Source: Ptiloglossa arizonensis
Lineage: Eukaryota; Arthropoda; Insecta; Hymenoptera; Colletidae
Assembly: GCF_051014685.1 (NCBI RefSeq)
Contig: NC_135051.1
Coordinates: 13,163,557-13,227,556, forward strand
Direction: 5' to 3'
DNA length: 64,000 nt
In this document: positions 1-13,201 of the stretch, piece by piece
How the letters are laid out: the number at the start of each line of letters is the position of its first letter
How positions within the stretch are numbered: the first letter of the stretch is position 1
Program-made: the position numbers and the translations under genes
The notes under the pieces: model-generated
What the model saw: only the letters and a program-made list of their open reading frames with translations
Databases searched by the model: none
What the model was told of the DNA's origin: nothing

Positions 1-1370
1 GCAATCGTCGAATATTTACCGAAAAATTATCAAGTAAATCATTTCATTATACTGATATAATACATTAATAATACCGTAGAATGAAACCAGCATTCAGACC
101 AAAGGCAATAATACAATATAAAGGAATACACAAATTCGAAGCAACGTGAAATAAAATGCCCCGAATTAGAATAAATAAAATCTGGACAAGGAGGTTGCAA
201 AATTTTTTCTAAAAAACTTAATAGATCGAAACTCCATTATTGCTTGTAACTCCGTAAACATACATACGTTCCGAAATTAATTTCCATCCCGGATTTCTAC
301 CTCGATTTCGTCATACATCTTCAAACCATCACTGTTGGATTCTTTCGTCCATCGGCACCTACCTTCTAAAATAGTTTCCTGATCGATACTCCAATTTTAT
401 ACTGAAACGTCTTCGACGTAATCCCACGCTTAAGACGCGCATTGGCAAACTAAGTGTTGGCGTGTAATTCACGCAATTTACCGTGGCAACGCAGAGAGGA
501 ACGGCGAGGGTGACGCAGGTAAAGAGGTGAATCTAAACTACCGGGATTTTGCATAGCCCCGCGTGCACCTGTATCCATGTGCACGTACATTCACTGACTT
601 TGTACCCGACCGAGAAAGTGCCTGCATCCGTACTAAACAGCACCAACAGCATGCACGGCTGCTAGAATAGTTTAGTTATGCAAATAGTAAACTTTGGCCG
701 AGAGCAAGAAGAGGCTGGTTGTTTCCTTGTACTTCACCTCTAAGGCCGCCACCCTCTTAGCTCGGCACGTCAAGGTTCCTTTTAGACGGAGTTTCGGCTT
801 GAAACGCATTCATGACAGATATTAATTGTGGTCAGCGGTTAATGACGAAACTCATGGTCGCCAGTTCGAGAACAAAGGGACACAGAGGCTTTGAACTTCG
901 CACACTGTAAGGAATTTTCAACTTTTCCTGAACGCTCACGTTCGTTCAAGTTTTCCCGTGTACACCCCGTAAACACAGTTTACGATAGTAGCTGCGTCAC
1001 GAGACTCGCGGTACTCTATCAGAAACAAAACATCTAATTGTCTTCTTGTCGCTGAAGCTAACGAAAATATACTTTTGAGAAAAGTTACACGAGTGCGTTG
1101 AACAGACGATGGCCAAAGTAATTCTGGAGGATGATAACCATGGTACAGGATCGAAAAAGAATTTTTATATTTTTGAAAAATTTACTGCTGAACAATGAAT
1201 TTACAAAGTTTCGTTTTGAAGATCGGAATAATAACGGAGTTAGAAAATGTAGTCTGAGAACTACCTTGCATGGTCTCATTCTTCAAAATGTAACCTCGTG
1301 AAGAAATTTGGTGGATGTCTTTTTAATAAATGGTCTCTGATAAACAACCTGTTTGGTAATCTTCGAATGA
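1..1370. other. Non-coding AT-rich stretch
   Basis: I see no gene, RNA or clear repeat here. Open frames are short and have no recognisable protein motif. A moderately GC-richer part at about 420-800 has no coding signature on either strand. Confidence 0.6.
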
Positions 1371-1528
1371 AGATTATGAGGTATATTCGTCTTACAAATA
1401 ATTTTTCATGTGCAAAGTGAACGTGGATATTTGTTATCTATTGATAGAAATGACTGCTACTGACTGATTTGGGGGAAAATTCGTCAAGAAAACTCAGTCA
1501 GTATCGAAACGATGAGAAAACAATGTCT
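1371..1528 (+). repeat. Direct repeat, copy 1
   Basis: This segment aligns with 1762-1912 in the same orientation at roughly 80-85 percent identity by eye. Shared blocks include the stretch around ATTTGTTATCTATTG, the ATGACTGCTACTG block and the block around AATTCGTCAAGAAAACTCAGTCA. Small indels separate the copies and neither reads as a conserved protein, so this is an old local duplication or two fragments of one dispersed repeat. Confidence 0.75.
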
Positions 1529-1761
1529 TGATTCCATATGAAGAGTACTTCTTTTCATTTTGGTGGTCAGACAACTTGATTCGATCTCTACCAACAGACA
1601 CAGGAAAATAGTCTACGGATTCTCTACATAAAATGGCGTCTGTAAGGCTACAAATATGGTTTTGACTAATCAACGTTAATTTAAAGTACGGTTACTCGTA
1701 GTATGTTGATCTTATGCATGTGAATAAGTACGTATTATATATTATGTTGAGGTTATTTTTT

Positions 1762-1912
1762 ATTCTTATGAGCTATTCTTACAAACAATTTTTCATGTGG
1801 AAACTGGACGTTGATATTTGTTATCTATTGTTACAAATGACTGCTACTGGCTTCTTTGGGGAAAAATTCGTCAAGAAAACTCAGTCAATATCTAAACTAT
1901 AAGAAAACAAAG
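1762..1912 (+). repeat. Direct repeat, copy 2
   Basis: Second copy of the repeat at 1371-1528, starting about 390 bp downstream. An open frame of 62 codons crosses this copy, but copy 1 has stops in the equivalent frame, so the frame is not conserved and I do not call a gene. Confidence 0.75.
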
Positions 1913-4333
1913 TTTAAAAATTAGGTAACCCGATGCAGATAAAGACCACATGTACCATTAGTAGAAACGTTTGATAACGATTAGCATTGAGTTCAACTTT
2001 GGTTCGGCTGACTTAATTGTAGATGCTAAGGAGGTAGCGTGGTTGCGGCAATTAAGTAAAGTTAGGTTTAAAGACGAAACACTTCGATGTGGAAAAGCAT
2101 CTATTATTTCCATTCCATTATTCAAACAAGAAACATATATTTACCATTTTAATGTTCTAACAACGATGTTTTATAACATCAAAAAATAGCAAAAGCTGAT
2201 TGATGAAAATGATCACTATAACTGAATAAAATAAAATACTGTCAATATGATCGTTACTTAGTATTAAACTATAATTTTTCAGTATTTAAATCAAATCTTG
2301 ACACGTGTCACATAAAGATTTTTTATTTTTCATCTTATCGATTCGATGCAAACTTTACTACACACGAACAAGCTCTACAAACGATGCAATTGACAAAAAT
2401 TCTTGATACTTGATATATTGATTTATAAATTTATACTTATTTATAAATTATAAACTTTAAATATTTATAAATAATTATAGATTCATTATGAGCTATTGTT
2501 AAATTATTACGTTTATATGATAATACTCTAAAATACTCGTGTCACTGAACACGAGTATTTTATTCTGAACATCCATTTGGGAAACTGTTAATATTTCTTA
2601 GAAGGTTAACCAACACGGAAAGTTCCACCACGATAAAGTACACTAAAAATGTATTAAATATTTTACACATCCCTACATTAGATTATTTATAAATCGTACA
2701 TTTAATTTTCAATGCTGAATCGCTGCGGTGATACACCAAGTTAGACTTCCTTTATGCAATATTTCTAATCCAGTCGCAGGAAACGGGTGTTTCGTTTGAC
2801 TTACAACAGTGAACACGGTTCAAAGGGGAATCCCTGCGAATCTTTAGTCTCAACCTTTGCTTAGAACTCCTCGTCGATACTCTTGCCGCTTCAATGTCGT
2901 TACGTACTCCGTTCGTTTATTACATCGGACTACCTTCCGGATGTTTGAAGTCGTCTTTCGTAACTGGTAGCCTTTAGGGTTCTATTGCACGGTTACTCGT
3001 GTCAGGGGATTTTGGTAATCGCAATTCGCTAGAGAAATAACTTCCTTGCTTCGAAACTTGTAATTGAACAGATTGACAACAGAATGTCGATTAACGAAAT
3101 TCTTAAATTCTAGAATCTTGCTTATTCCTAAAACGTTCGAATTTTGGAAAAAATCAATTTCGTTTCACTATATGGAGTAGCTATGCATATTCGTACAATA
3201 TTGCAACTGCATCGAGTAATAAAAATTATACCAGGCCGTCAAATGTTCATCTTTATTTTTTTATTATTTATAACAGTCTACGCTCTACTTATTATTGTAC
3301 ATTGACCAAGAATTATTAAAACTGTCCAGATGAAAGAATATATCATATTTTCTTCCGTCCGTTGATAACATTAAATCGTCTCGCATGATAATAAATCGTA
3401 CTCATTTCAGGTGACCTCATTACACGATGAAAAAATGTGTAAAAAAGAAAAAGAGATTAACCTTAATATCTCCTAGGTACTTTCTACTGCAAAGAAATCG
3501 TTATCGGCTACTGCACAGGGTGTCGCACAGAACTGGAACGCGTTATACCTTGGAAATGAAATTAGTATATAAAAAACAAGTTTTTAAGAGGAAATTAAAT
3601 GGTGTTATGTTTACCGTTTGATCAATTCCTATACCAAACTTATGTGCACTCAAACTGAGGATCAGAATCTACATATGACAGGATCAAAGAGACTGTCATA
3701 TTTAACGTAATATTCGAGATGGAATTGGAAATTTGAAAATTGAAAATCGAAGCTTAATAGAATTTTCCAATGAAAGTCTGAATCCTCCGTCGAATCGTAC
3801 TCGTTGAAATTGTCCACTTTCAGTGATCAGGAATGACATCAGAAAAAGAAGAAAAGGTAGATTCGACTAATCAAGTTTCATCGTTCCTTTTGGCGCGTAT
3901 TTCCCGTCCTTAGTATCAGCGATTATTGCTATTCTGAGTTAAAAATGAAATTCATAGTATCGTCGATCCGTCATTTTCAAACACGTCCAGGAACCTCATC
4001 TTCTTTTGGATTATCGACAAGATGGCACAAAGGACGACGTATCCCTAGTATATCTTCACAAATATAATACACAAACGTCCCGTAGAAATCAAGTAAGGAG
4101 TAAAAAGAAAGCTGGATAACCATTGTACGTGATTTCGTCAAAGTAAAAAATAAAAGGAGAGAAAGAAAACTAAGGACAATGGTACAAAGGAAATGAGGTT
4201 TCTAATGGCCTCGTGCTTTAGGCAGTTGTACCCATTCGAACATGGACAGAGTTAGGTTCGTATCCTTACCGCTTAAAATATTTCCTATTTTTTCATTAGC
4301 GAAACAAGACGTTTATAATATGCGAAAGAAATT
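1913..4333. other. Non-coding AT-rich stretch
   Basis: No gene is recognisable. The stretch contains a short perfect hairpin (2529-2562) and a long AT-rich part at about 2220-2520. Short open frames at 1971-2189 and 3427-3621 have no recognisable domain. Confidence 0.6.
2529..2562. other. Perfect 14-bp stem-loop
   Basis: Positions 2529-2542 are the exact reverse complement of 2549-2562, with a 6-nt loop (CACTGA). The stem contains the block ACTCGTGT / ACACGAGT. It is too short for a typical animal pre-miRNA. It could be a foldback remnant or a protein-binding palindrome, and its function is unknown. Confidence 0.8.
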
Positions 4334-4436
4334 GTACTTTCTTTTATCTATGAGCAATTCTCACACAGTATTTCATAAAAAATGAATTTATAAAAGAAGA
4401 TACCGTGAGAATCGCTCATAAAACCAAAGAAAGTAC
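4334..4436. ncRNA. Pre-miRNA-like hairpin (candidate)
   Basis: The 5' arm at 4334-4373 pairs with the 3' arm at 4398-4436. By eye the stem has 11 consecutive pairs at the base, a 5/6-nt internal loop, 6 pairs, one A-C mismatch, 8 pairs (ATTCTCAC with GTGAGAAT), a small internal loop and 4 more pairs, closing on a loop of about 25 nt. The 103-nt size and broken helix resemble an insect pre-miRNA, but the arms match no miRNA I recognise. The same geometry would arise from a small palindromic MITE, and the strand is undetermined. Confidence 0.4.
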
Positions 4437-4906
4437 ACTTTTTACGTACAATTATTATTTTAATCCTACTTGAGTAAAAAAATCAATATTTTATATTTCA
4501 GTTTACGTTTTTATTTGAATATATTAATATAGTTCTAAAAAAGAAGTAAGCGTACTAAATTTTGTCCACAAGTTTAGTTAACAATTTTTGGAAAAATAAG
4601 AATTTTCAACAAAACTCAGAATTCGTATTCTTGAAACGCAAGTACTTAATTTAATAATTTTTAATACTATACGTACATTGTTTTACATACAATTTATTAA
4701 AGATTCCATCGATCTTATTTTTTCCAACCAATTAGAACCAATTAAAACAGATAATATATCAGCATCAATGCTTACAAACATTGACACAAATAGAAATAAT
4801 GAGTAATAAACAGACGCGTTAGTCAAGGCGTATTTAATCGCGAGCAAAACCTGGCACAAAATAATTTTATTCTACATTTTCGATTTACTCTTTCATGAAG
4901 AGTAAT
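4437..4906. other. Non-coding AT-rich stretch
   Basis: Nothing recognisable: no open frame of note and no repeat match seen within the window. Confidence 0.6.
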
Positions 4907-4939
4907 CACACACACACACACACACACATACACACACAC
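4907..4939. repeat. (CA)n microsatellite
   Basis: A dinucleotide CA run of about 16 units, interrupted once by a T. It is likely length-polymorphic. Confidence 0.95.
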
Positions 4940-4959
4940 TTCACCCTCTCCCCGGGGCA

Positions 4960-5145
4960 CATTAACCACGAAACTAATGAAGCTTCAGCTTCGGACTTCC
5001 ACGTAGAAAGGTCCTCTAAAAGCTTTTTATTTTTTGATTTTGTCATTTAAATACTATCTGGAAGCATGGAAGAAAAATTCTTTTCGTTCTTGAAAAATGG
5101 TGTTTCGTATAAATAATTCCTTAATATTTTTCTAATTTCATGTAC
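4960..5145 (+). repeat. Old dispersed repeat, copy 1
   Basis: It aligns with 31621-31775 in the same orientation. Shared anchors are ACCACG, CTTCAGCTTCG, TTCTTGAAAAATG and the following TTCGTAT-A-ATAA block. Identity is patchy with indels, as expected for an ancient inactive repeat. The element type is not identifiable. Confidence 0.6.
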
Positions 5146-8100
5146 ACCTTATTGTTCATTATACAAGTACATTTATCGAATGGAATAGAAACTTGATATT
5201 CTTTACCAAACAGTTTCATACTCTCAAAAGTCTTTTCTACAAATTTTTTCCGCACGAGACTCCATATTTGAAAACTATCGGTATTCTTAACATAATTCCT
5301 TCTTCAATTTTCCAAGTTTGTTCGTCTATATTTTTTAAACATTTCACAAAAGAAAAGGGCCCTTCGAGATCATTAACATCCGAACTAGGAAGCTCGTTAT
5401 TTCTATTTGTGTCAATGTCTGTAAGAATTGATGGTGATAACTCTGGATACAGCACTGTCACCCCTAAAATTATTATTCTTGCCTTTTGCTGGTACACCCT
5501 ATACACCTTCGCCAGGTTTCAAACTTTGTGTCGACGAATAATGAAATCACATTCTCTATCCGATAGATGTTATCGATTTAAATATTTACAAGTAGAAAAT
5601 AAGCAAATTGCTCGTTGTTGATGATTTGAAGTAAAGGAAAGAAAATGATATGTTGCCTGAAATTTGCAGATGGTGGAGACCGTGTCCTCCTTGAACGTGA
5701 AAAATGGGATGAAAGAGAAAGAAATACAATGAAAAAGGTAAGGCTGATGGAAGTAGGGGGTGAGGTGGGGGGTAGGTGGAGCGAAAACCGGTGGGTGGTG
5801 GCTCATAGCCGACTACAGTTTATACAGTTTACTTTAAATCTCCTGGATGGTTCCTCGTCCGCCTTCCTGGTTTAAGATAAGCTACAAGGTCCGCCCGGAA
5901 AACGGAAGTAATGGCTTACCAGATATTATCAACTGTTACAGGGTGCATCGTAAAGGGGTGGCGCTGCCTGTTGGAGAACCACTCCCTATATCCTACATTA
6001 TTTTTAAGGCACTACTGTACCGAAACTAGCAAGCACCGTAAACCTTTCCGCGTGGCTTACCGCATTACGTGCTGGAGTAAGCAGCTTATTGAATTCCGAG
6101 GCGGTGAACCGAAAGGGGCGCTCTTACCGGTCTCACTGAAAATTTCGTGCCGTTTAACTGGATCGGCCCTTTTGTTTCCCGGTTGTTCGTTTTTGCTTGC
6201 TTGCCGGTTGACTGTTCCAGACTCTAGGTCACGCGCCCTAAATACACTCCCGCTGTAGTGAAACCCTTCCTCGTAGTAAGAGAATTTTGTTGGTAAGTAT
6301 GATTGCGGTTTCCCAGAAGAAATGTATTATTATTGTTATATGGAAACGTGGACGCGAACAGCGCACCGAGTTCATTTTTCTCGAAGTGTATTATTTACTT
6401 CTTTTAATCTCGAACTTGAAAAGTGAAACAGCATCCTAAAAATTATTACAGCTATTAAATATCTTTATTACGCATCCGAACGCAATTTTATCGTTTCGGA
6501 CAATGCGAGCTCTCCTAGAGAGGTTTTAAATAAAGCTATAAATAACGGAGGTATTTAAGTGTTCTAGGTTAAATGGTCCATCCTGTATAAATACTCCATT
6601 GCACGGAGACGTTGTTATAAAACTGTATTTCGTGTTCTTGTTATAACTATATAATAAAGCATTTGTGAGCCCATGTTTACATAAAATTTGCCTCTTATTT
6701 TTAGTTACAATACATACTGGCCCAATTTATTCGGAAAATTGTCGGACAACCTGTATGGTATTCCCTTAAAGAATATAACAACTTCGTTTCTCATATTTGA
6801 TTACTTTTCTTGAATTGTCCAGAAACGTGATGTTCAAATCATTTTCTGGTGTGTATTTAACGTACGGGATAAGTCACGTTAACTGAGATAGCACAAACTC
6901 TGATGGAACAGATCTCTGACTAATGAAATGAAAATATCTCGTGAAGAGATATTCTTTCCTCCATCAACGTATCAGAGGAATTGCAGAAATAAAATAATAA
7001 TTGTATAACTATTTTTGACAGTAGGGATAATAGTAGCATTGCACTTGCGAAGAAAAATACTATCTAGACAAATATTTTTCGTGAAACTACTATTGCAGTA
7101 GAAAGTCGTGAACAAATTTTGATCGATCATTTATTTCGATGTACCGCTATTTTCATTATTATTACATCTTTATTATGAAAATTGAAAGAAAGTTTAACCA
7201 GTTGCTTTCAAACCCAACTTCAATTTTTATAATAAATCAATGAACAGTATGTGTCGTACCATGTGACTTGTACATTAATCTCAGTATGGTCACACAACAC
7301 TGATTGAATGTAATTGTTAAAGTGTACAAAACATTTATAAATAATTTCTAATTGTATACAGTATTTGAGTATGGATTGACAAAAATTTTTAATGGATTGA
7401 ATTATACAATTAATCATATTTTCTAATTAACTGGAATTCAAATTCTTAAATACCTCGGGAATAAACAAATATAGACTTACTCTACCTGCAAACAAAAGAC
7501 GTACATAGTTTGTCCCTAATATACCAGGTAGCAGAAATATTGGAGCTTTTTAGGTCAAGCGCCTCCAATAAGTGATAGGGAAGGGGAAGCAAGGTAATTA
7601 TCTTTTAGGGTCAACACATCTCCTTCCTACTATAGTTGTTCTTTCATATGTATGTATATAATAAAGATGTATGCGTCGCAGATCGATAAACACACGTTAC
7701 AGCTCGTATGTCCGTCTGTACTGGTATGTTCTGCGTGGAAAAAAAAGGTTTTACTGAAACTTGTCTTCGAGAGATTTGTGAAAGTTAGTCTAGAAAGATT
7801 ACTGGTTGAGAAACGGTAGATCGAGCCAAGGTTTCCCTGTAACGTATAACTATCCAAGATTCTCAAGTTATGATCTCATATAACGATAAACTAATTTCTG
7901 ACGTTGCTTCCTGGCCCTTGCACCTTTGATTTACGCAACAACCACTCAACATTTCCCTTTCCATAGTTTGCTTATAGCAAGTTATCAGAGAAAAAACTTG
8001 ATTTAAATTCAACTGATACTTATTTTTAAATTAATTTTAAAAGTTAACCGAACAATTCTAAATCAAACATCACCAATAATTTTGTAGAGAATCTCACAGT

Positions 8101-11100
8101 AACAGAGAACAGAGAAAACAATAATTCAAACATTCTACAAAGTGTATATTTTCTTAAAATATCTTATTTAAAGAATGAGTTAATTTTTAATACATACTCA
8201 ATTCTTCATCTAATTATTTACCCCTTATAATAACCTAGAATTCTCCTTCACTCAGTAATTAACATTATGTTTGCATGTTTGTACAATTCTCTTCCTGTTT
8301 CCATTAAAAGGAAAATATCCCAGTTCTGCAACTACTGTTGTGTAACAAGTTTCTTTCGCACAAATTAATTATGAAATTTTTAAAAGAAACGTTTTTATAG
8401 CTCGAAGTAAGATATGAGGCAAGATAACCGTCGCCGAGTTATTGAAAAATTGATCGAAACAGCAGAACTGAATCGAATAAAATACCTCCAGAGAAACAGA
8501 TACCTAATACGTCCTTTATTAACTCGTATAGAGTTCAAGAATACCCTTTCAACGGACACAGAGGACATCATTGTCGTCAGCCGCGTCAGACGCAGTAAAG
8601 GTAGATGAAAGATTAGAAAGGGTGAAGAAGGTTCACTTAATGAGCAAGAGCAAACCGCAGTACAACTTTAATGGTTTGTTAACAGAGATGGAGATATCAG
8701 ACCGTTTGCCTGCTGGAACCAGGCTCGGATGAGAAGTCATAGAAACTCGGAAATGTAGGCGTTTCCTGTTTGCCGAATGGCCTTCCATCTTTATTCCATC
8801 TGCAAAGGGGCACTCCTTCGACTTCATCTGAGACCGGGAATTATGATTCGAGATAGAGTGCAGCCGTACGGCGTTTAAAGGAAGCTGCAACATCTGATAA
8901 AAAGAGGGATGCTCCACCAAGGTTGTATTTACGGATGGCTTAAGCTCCAAATGGATTTGCTAGAGACATATATGAACCGAGCAGCATCAGGGCTTGATAA
9001 TGTGCTATGGCAGAGATTCGAAGAAAATTAATAACTTTCGTTTAACGCAAGAAACGCAACGATCAATTGTTACTAATCAGAAGTGTATTCCGTAAATAGT
9101 TATTTACATGCTCTTTTCTTGGAGACAATAAATTATTTGTGATATCTTAGCTCTAACAAATGTAAACTTGATATTCTGTATAAAGTGTGTAGCAATTCTG
9201 ATGTAACCAGGAACTGATACTTTATGTAAGAATGTGTCGCAAATGTGGAAAACATTTTTTCATACGAAGCACAGTTTCCGAGAAAATCAATTTTGAAACA
9301 TGTTCGGGTACGTGAGCAATTAACATTTACACAACACGACTGATCGTTACTCGTAAGTAGAAATGGTGAGCAATGGCCAGACAGGATATCCAAGTCGTGC
9401 TCAATCGTACGTATCATACATCTTGTGAATTTTTAAAGACGATTTTTTCCAGTTCGAAACGTCGTGTGTAAAAATTTTATTCCGCATTTTCTATTTATAA
9501 CTATAACTTTTGCTGGACTTTCTATATATTTCGGTACAATTTTCAAATTTATGTTGGTAAATAGTGTTCAAAATTACTTGAGTACTTTTCCTACTCAAAG
9601 TCATTCGAACATCATATCCTCAGACATCGTTCTATTCGTTTTAACACAAACTATACCATTGTGGTAATAATACTATATAATTATAGTACAATTATACTAC
9701 ATCGTTTTAAAAAAACGAAAGAGATAACCTTAAAAAAAACTTGTTCCCAATCGTAACATTTGTCCCTTCGAACCTAATATTTTTCTCCATCGCACTCGAA
9801 TTCAGCAACTCGAATTCAGCCCAATGTAGCAACATTGTGCGTTCCCTTTTGTATCACAATTTTTTACGCTTTCGTGAAAATTTACGATGCTCCATTCATC
9901 GGATTTAGTAGATGGAATCAGATCGGGATAGATACGCGTCAAGGGTAACAGGAATTTCAGAGCGCATCTAGATGAATCCGATCCTAAATCTCTACAGAAT
10001 GGGGCCAAACGTTGTATCCTCTTGTTTTGTCTGAAATCGCTCTAAAAAGAGATTGAGTTTCCGTAGTATATTTCGTTAGGTCAGCAGCGAGCCAGCGGTG
10101 AATCTTGCCTTGTTTTACGGGAAATGTCACGGTTAGGTCAGACGGGCACTTTCCAGACCACGAAATTCCGAACTAAAACCATTTCTAGTTTGCTCGGTGC
10201 TCTTTGTCGTCCTCGACGTCTCGGACGTTTCCCGACGATTAGTAACTTCATAACAGTATCCCCAAATAATTAGGGGCCATTAAAACAATTGCAAGGCACT
10301 TCAAGTGAGCTAATTGCCCTCGGGATGTTATTAATGATCCTGAATGTTGACGATACAATTTCGCTCGGTTAGCAATTTATCTTAATGGGATAACAATGCC
10401 TTTGTGCATGCTAATCAACTTGGAATTGCATTTTAATGTAGTTAGTAGGCGTGAAATTAATTTAACCTTCTAAATTCGACAATAAACGAAAACTGTTACA
10501 AGGATTTCTGCAATTCAGAGAAATTTGTTTCACGCTGTAGCGAAACGGGAATAATTCGTTTCTTCGCTTTATACGCGCCGGTCTTTATCTCGTAGAATAT
10601 TGAAGATAATCTCTTCAAAGTTTTCCAACGATTAACCGAGACACGAATCAATATCTGCGAAAAACCTCGATATTTATACACGATCATTTTTCTTCGCTCA
10701 ATTCGCAGAGTTTACCTTAAAGAGGGGAAAAACGTCGAGATTGGAATAAACCAAAGCATAAAAAGTTTCACCTAATTTCAGTACGACACGAGTATTCTCA
10801 TTAACGATAAAATTACAACGACCACGATTTAAAAAATCTAAATATCTATGGTTACGTTACGAATAGCGCGACGTTTTCTTTTTAAACGTCGCATCTGGCC
10901 AAAAATATACAGTTAGTTGTTCGGACCGTCGTCAACGTCGAACGAAACGCTGCCCTGCCAAACTTTTCCAGGAGTTGCACGAGCGGTCGTTAATCATGAT
11001 TCTTAATTGCTCCATGGCCACCTAGATCAAGGTGAACGAATAATTTAGAAACCGCCCCATTGATTTAGCAAATAAATCGTGGCATCGACCGTTGCCGAGA

Positions 11101-12100
11101 TTGCAAAGTCGATTCTTCTCCTTTGTTCCGAAAGCGATTTAATCGTCCTTAACGATCCTGATTCCGTTGAATTAATTCGATTCGGTCCTCCCCGCGCACG
11201 AAAATCCTTCGGCTTGTTCATGAAACATAATCAAAACGGAGTTTCCATTTGCTCACCGTGGCGGATGAATTATTTGAGTTCCGTGGAGTTATCTCTGTAT
11301 TTTATACGAGATGCTTCACGATTTTGATAATGTTGTTCTTTCTCAAACACGTTTAAAATGCAAAAATATATTTTACACTTTGAGAAAACGTTTTTCTTTC
11401 TAGCGCACTCACCGTATGAAAATTATTCCTCGGATACTTTACGTCGAGTAATGAACTATCAGATACTCGTTATATGTGATTCGAACGTTAGAGTGTGTGT
11501 TAACCGATCACTATCTTGAACGAGTAGCTTCATCTTTGATGCTAGTGGCTGAAAAAATATTGTAGACAATCTAATGGAAAGTTTTCTTGTGTTCTTGATG
11601 CAGTAGGAGTTACAACTGAAGGAGAATCCGAAGGAAAATTTGTAATATAGAAAAATTTGGATATCTTAAATATCTCTTCGTATCAATACATTAGATCGTT
11701 GCACCAAGTGACCAATTTCGCAAAGGCGTGAAATTATTTAGAATTTGAAAAACGCTGGATACAAAAGCTGGTCGAAAATGAAACGTATTTTACGTTATTG
11801 AAGATTTTCTTTTACAAGTTACATCACTGTGTCGATAAAAACATCCCGCCCGATTCTATGAAACGTCGATGTCATCGAGATACCGTAAAATGCAACTATA
11901 GAAGAAAACTTTTAACTAGTTTGTATCGCGTGGGTATCGGTGCTGTTTAGCAACTAAAATTTGCTTCGTAAGAAACTTTCATCTTAATGTTAAATATTTT
12001 CATTTACATCGTACTCGAATTGAACGTAAATTGGTTGGGTAAACAGTTCCCCGTAGGGGCATATCGAGAATTAATTTCTTTCAATCGTTCCTGAATGAAC
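5146..12100. other. Non-coding region, mixed composition
   Basis: No gene is recognisable. Opposed overlapping frames near 5193-5621 match nothing I know. A purine- and G-rich part lies at about 5690-5790, and a moderately GC-rich part at about 5880-6260 holds only unconvincing frames. A short tandem duplication of an EcoRI-like block (CTCGAATTCAGC) lies at 9787-9813. CpG-containing sequence at 10000-11300 lacks coding signs. Confidence 0.55.
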
Positions 12101-13110
12101 TGACGTGAAACGAACCGCCGCACCGTATCGGCTCTCTAAGAGCTCCGATAACCAAAAAGGCAGCCCAGCAGATGCAGAATCTCTCAGATACGTAGCGAGG
12201 CAAGTTGAACGAAGCTTTCGTATCAAAGATTAACAAACCACGCACGATTTTCTCCGTTTCTCTCCGTTTAACCGAGAATTCGCATTAATCATTACCGTTG
12301 CAAAGGCGAAAAAGCATTCGGAGGTACACACGTGAGATCCTGAATGCAGCCGGCTCGCATGCAGACATCCGTTTGGCAACGTGCAGTGTATAGAGCCACG
12401 CATTTAAGACGCAGTGAAAGACTCGGAAGAAATGGCACGGGAAGCGAAAGAGAAGAGCCGGCCGGGCGATTCACGTGATTCGCGTGTCCGCTTATGAAAA
12501 CAGGGCATTTGAACGTTGGAGGGCTTCCGGAAAAAGAAGGATATCAGTGAATCTATTTGCTGGTCTCGCGAGCCACTCCCGGAAGTGTCTCATTAAAATG
12601 CTAGCCTCATTTTCTTTCAAACGAGCCCGCCAACGTGGCCCTGCCCCTCCCCCACCCGGGGTGCCGGACGTCTCCTTGCACCGTTACAGCCCGCCCCAAC
12701 TTTGCCCATCGTCTTCGTAGTTCAACAAAGTGGGAAATGAAGCAGGGCAAACGTCACAAAGAGAGATGGCAAATACGACAAGACCTGTCCACCCGACCAG
12801 GTGAGCAGAAGGCCCCCCGTTCAACCGAGCAAACCAAATGACGGACAAACGTCCCCAACGTTGAATCGTCCACAGGCCTGGTTGAAATTACTCATTCTAT
12901 GAATAACCAGGCAAGCCTGAATATCCGGCTAGTTGGCTCGCTAGCTCGAGCCGGAAAGATGGCTGCTTGGTCAAGCCTGGGGGCTGCCAATGTCGCGGAT
13001 CGCCGTGAGGGAAGAGCTGGAAAAGCGAGAAGTGAATTACTGCCCGGCGAGATATGACGTTTCAATGTCCTCGAACTCGAGCAAATGACCAGTGAAAGGG
13101 TTCGATATTA
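12100..13110. other. GC/CpG-rich island
   Basis: Composition rises sharply above the AT-rich flanks, with many CpG dinucleotides and a very C-rich tract at about 12640-12700. Several open frames overlap on both strands, which is what GC-rich DNA gives by chance, and none shows a protein motif. It may be a regulatory region or an undetected 5' exon or promoter; the sequence alone does not decide. Confidence 0.5.
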
Positions 13111-13177
13111 ATATCCTCGCGATGAAAAGGAAAAGCTGAATAACAACCGATGAGGGATAGAGCAAAGTATACCACCG

Positions 13178-13201
13178 CGACGTACATAGCTATGTACGTC
13201 G
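13178..13201. other. Perfect 24-bp palindrome
   Basis: The two halves around CATAGCTATG are exact reverse complements with no spacer, reading CGACGTACATAG then its complement. It could be a dimeric factor-binding site, a remnant of a longer inverted repeat, or chance. Confidence 0.85.

Noticed and set aside
4252..4264. tRNA B-box-like GGTTCGTATCC
   Set aside because: No A box at the right distance and no cloverleaf stems around it.
5193..5621. 142-codon plus-strand ORF with an 89-codon ORF opposite it
   Set aside because: Neither peptide shows a family motif, both strands are open over the same bases, and no splice or promoter context supports either.
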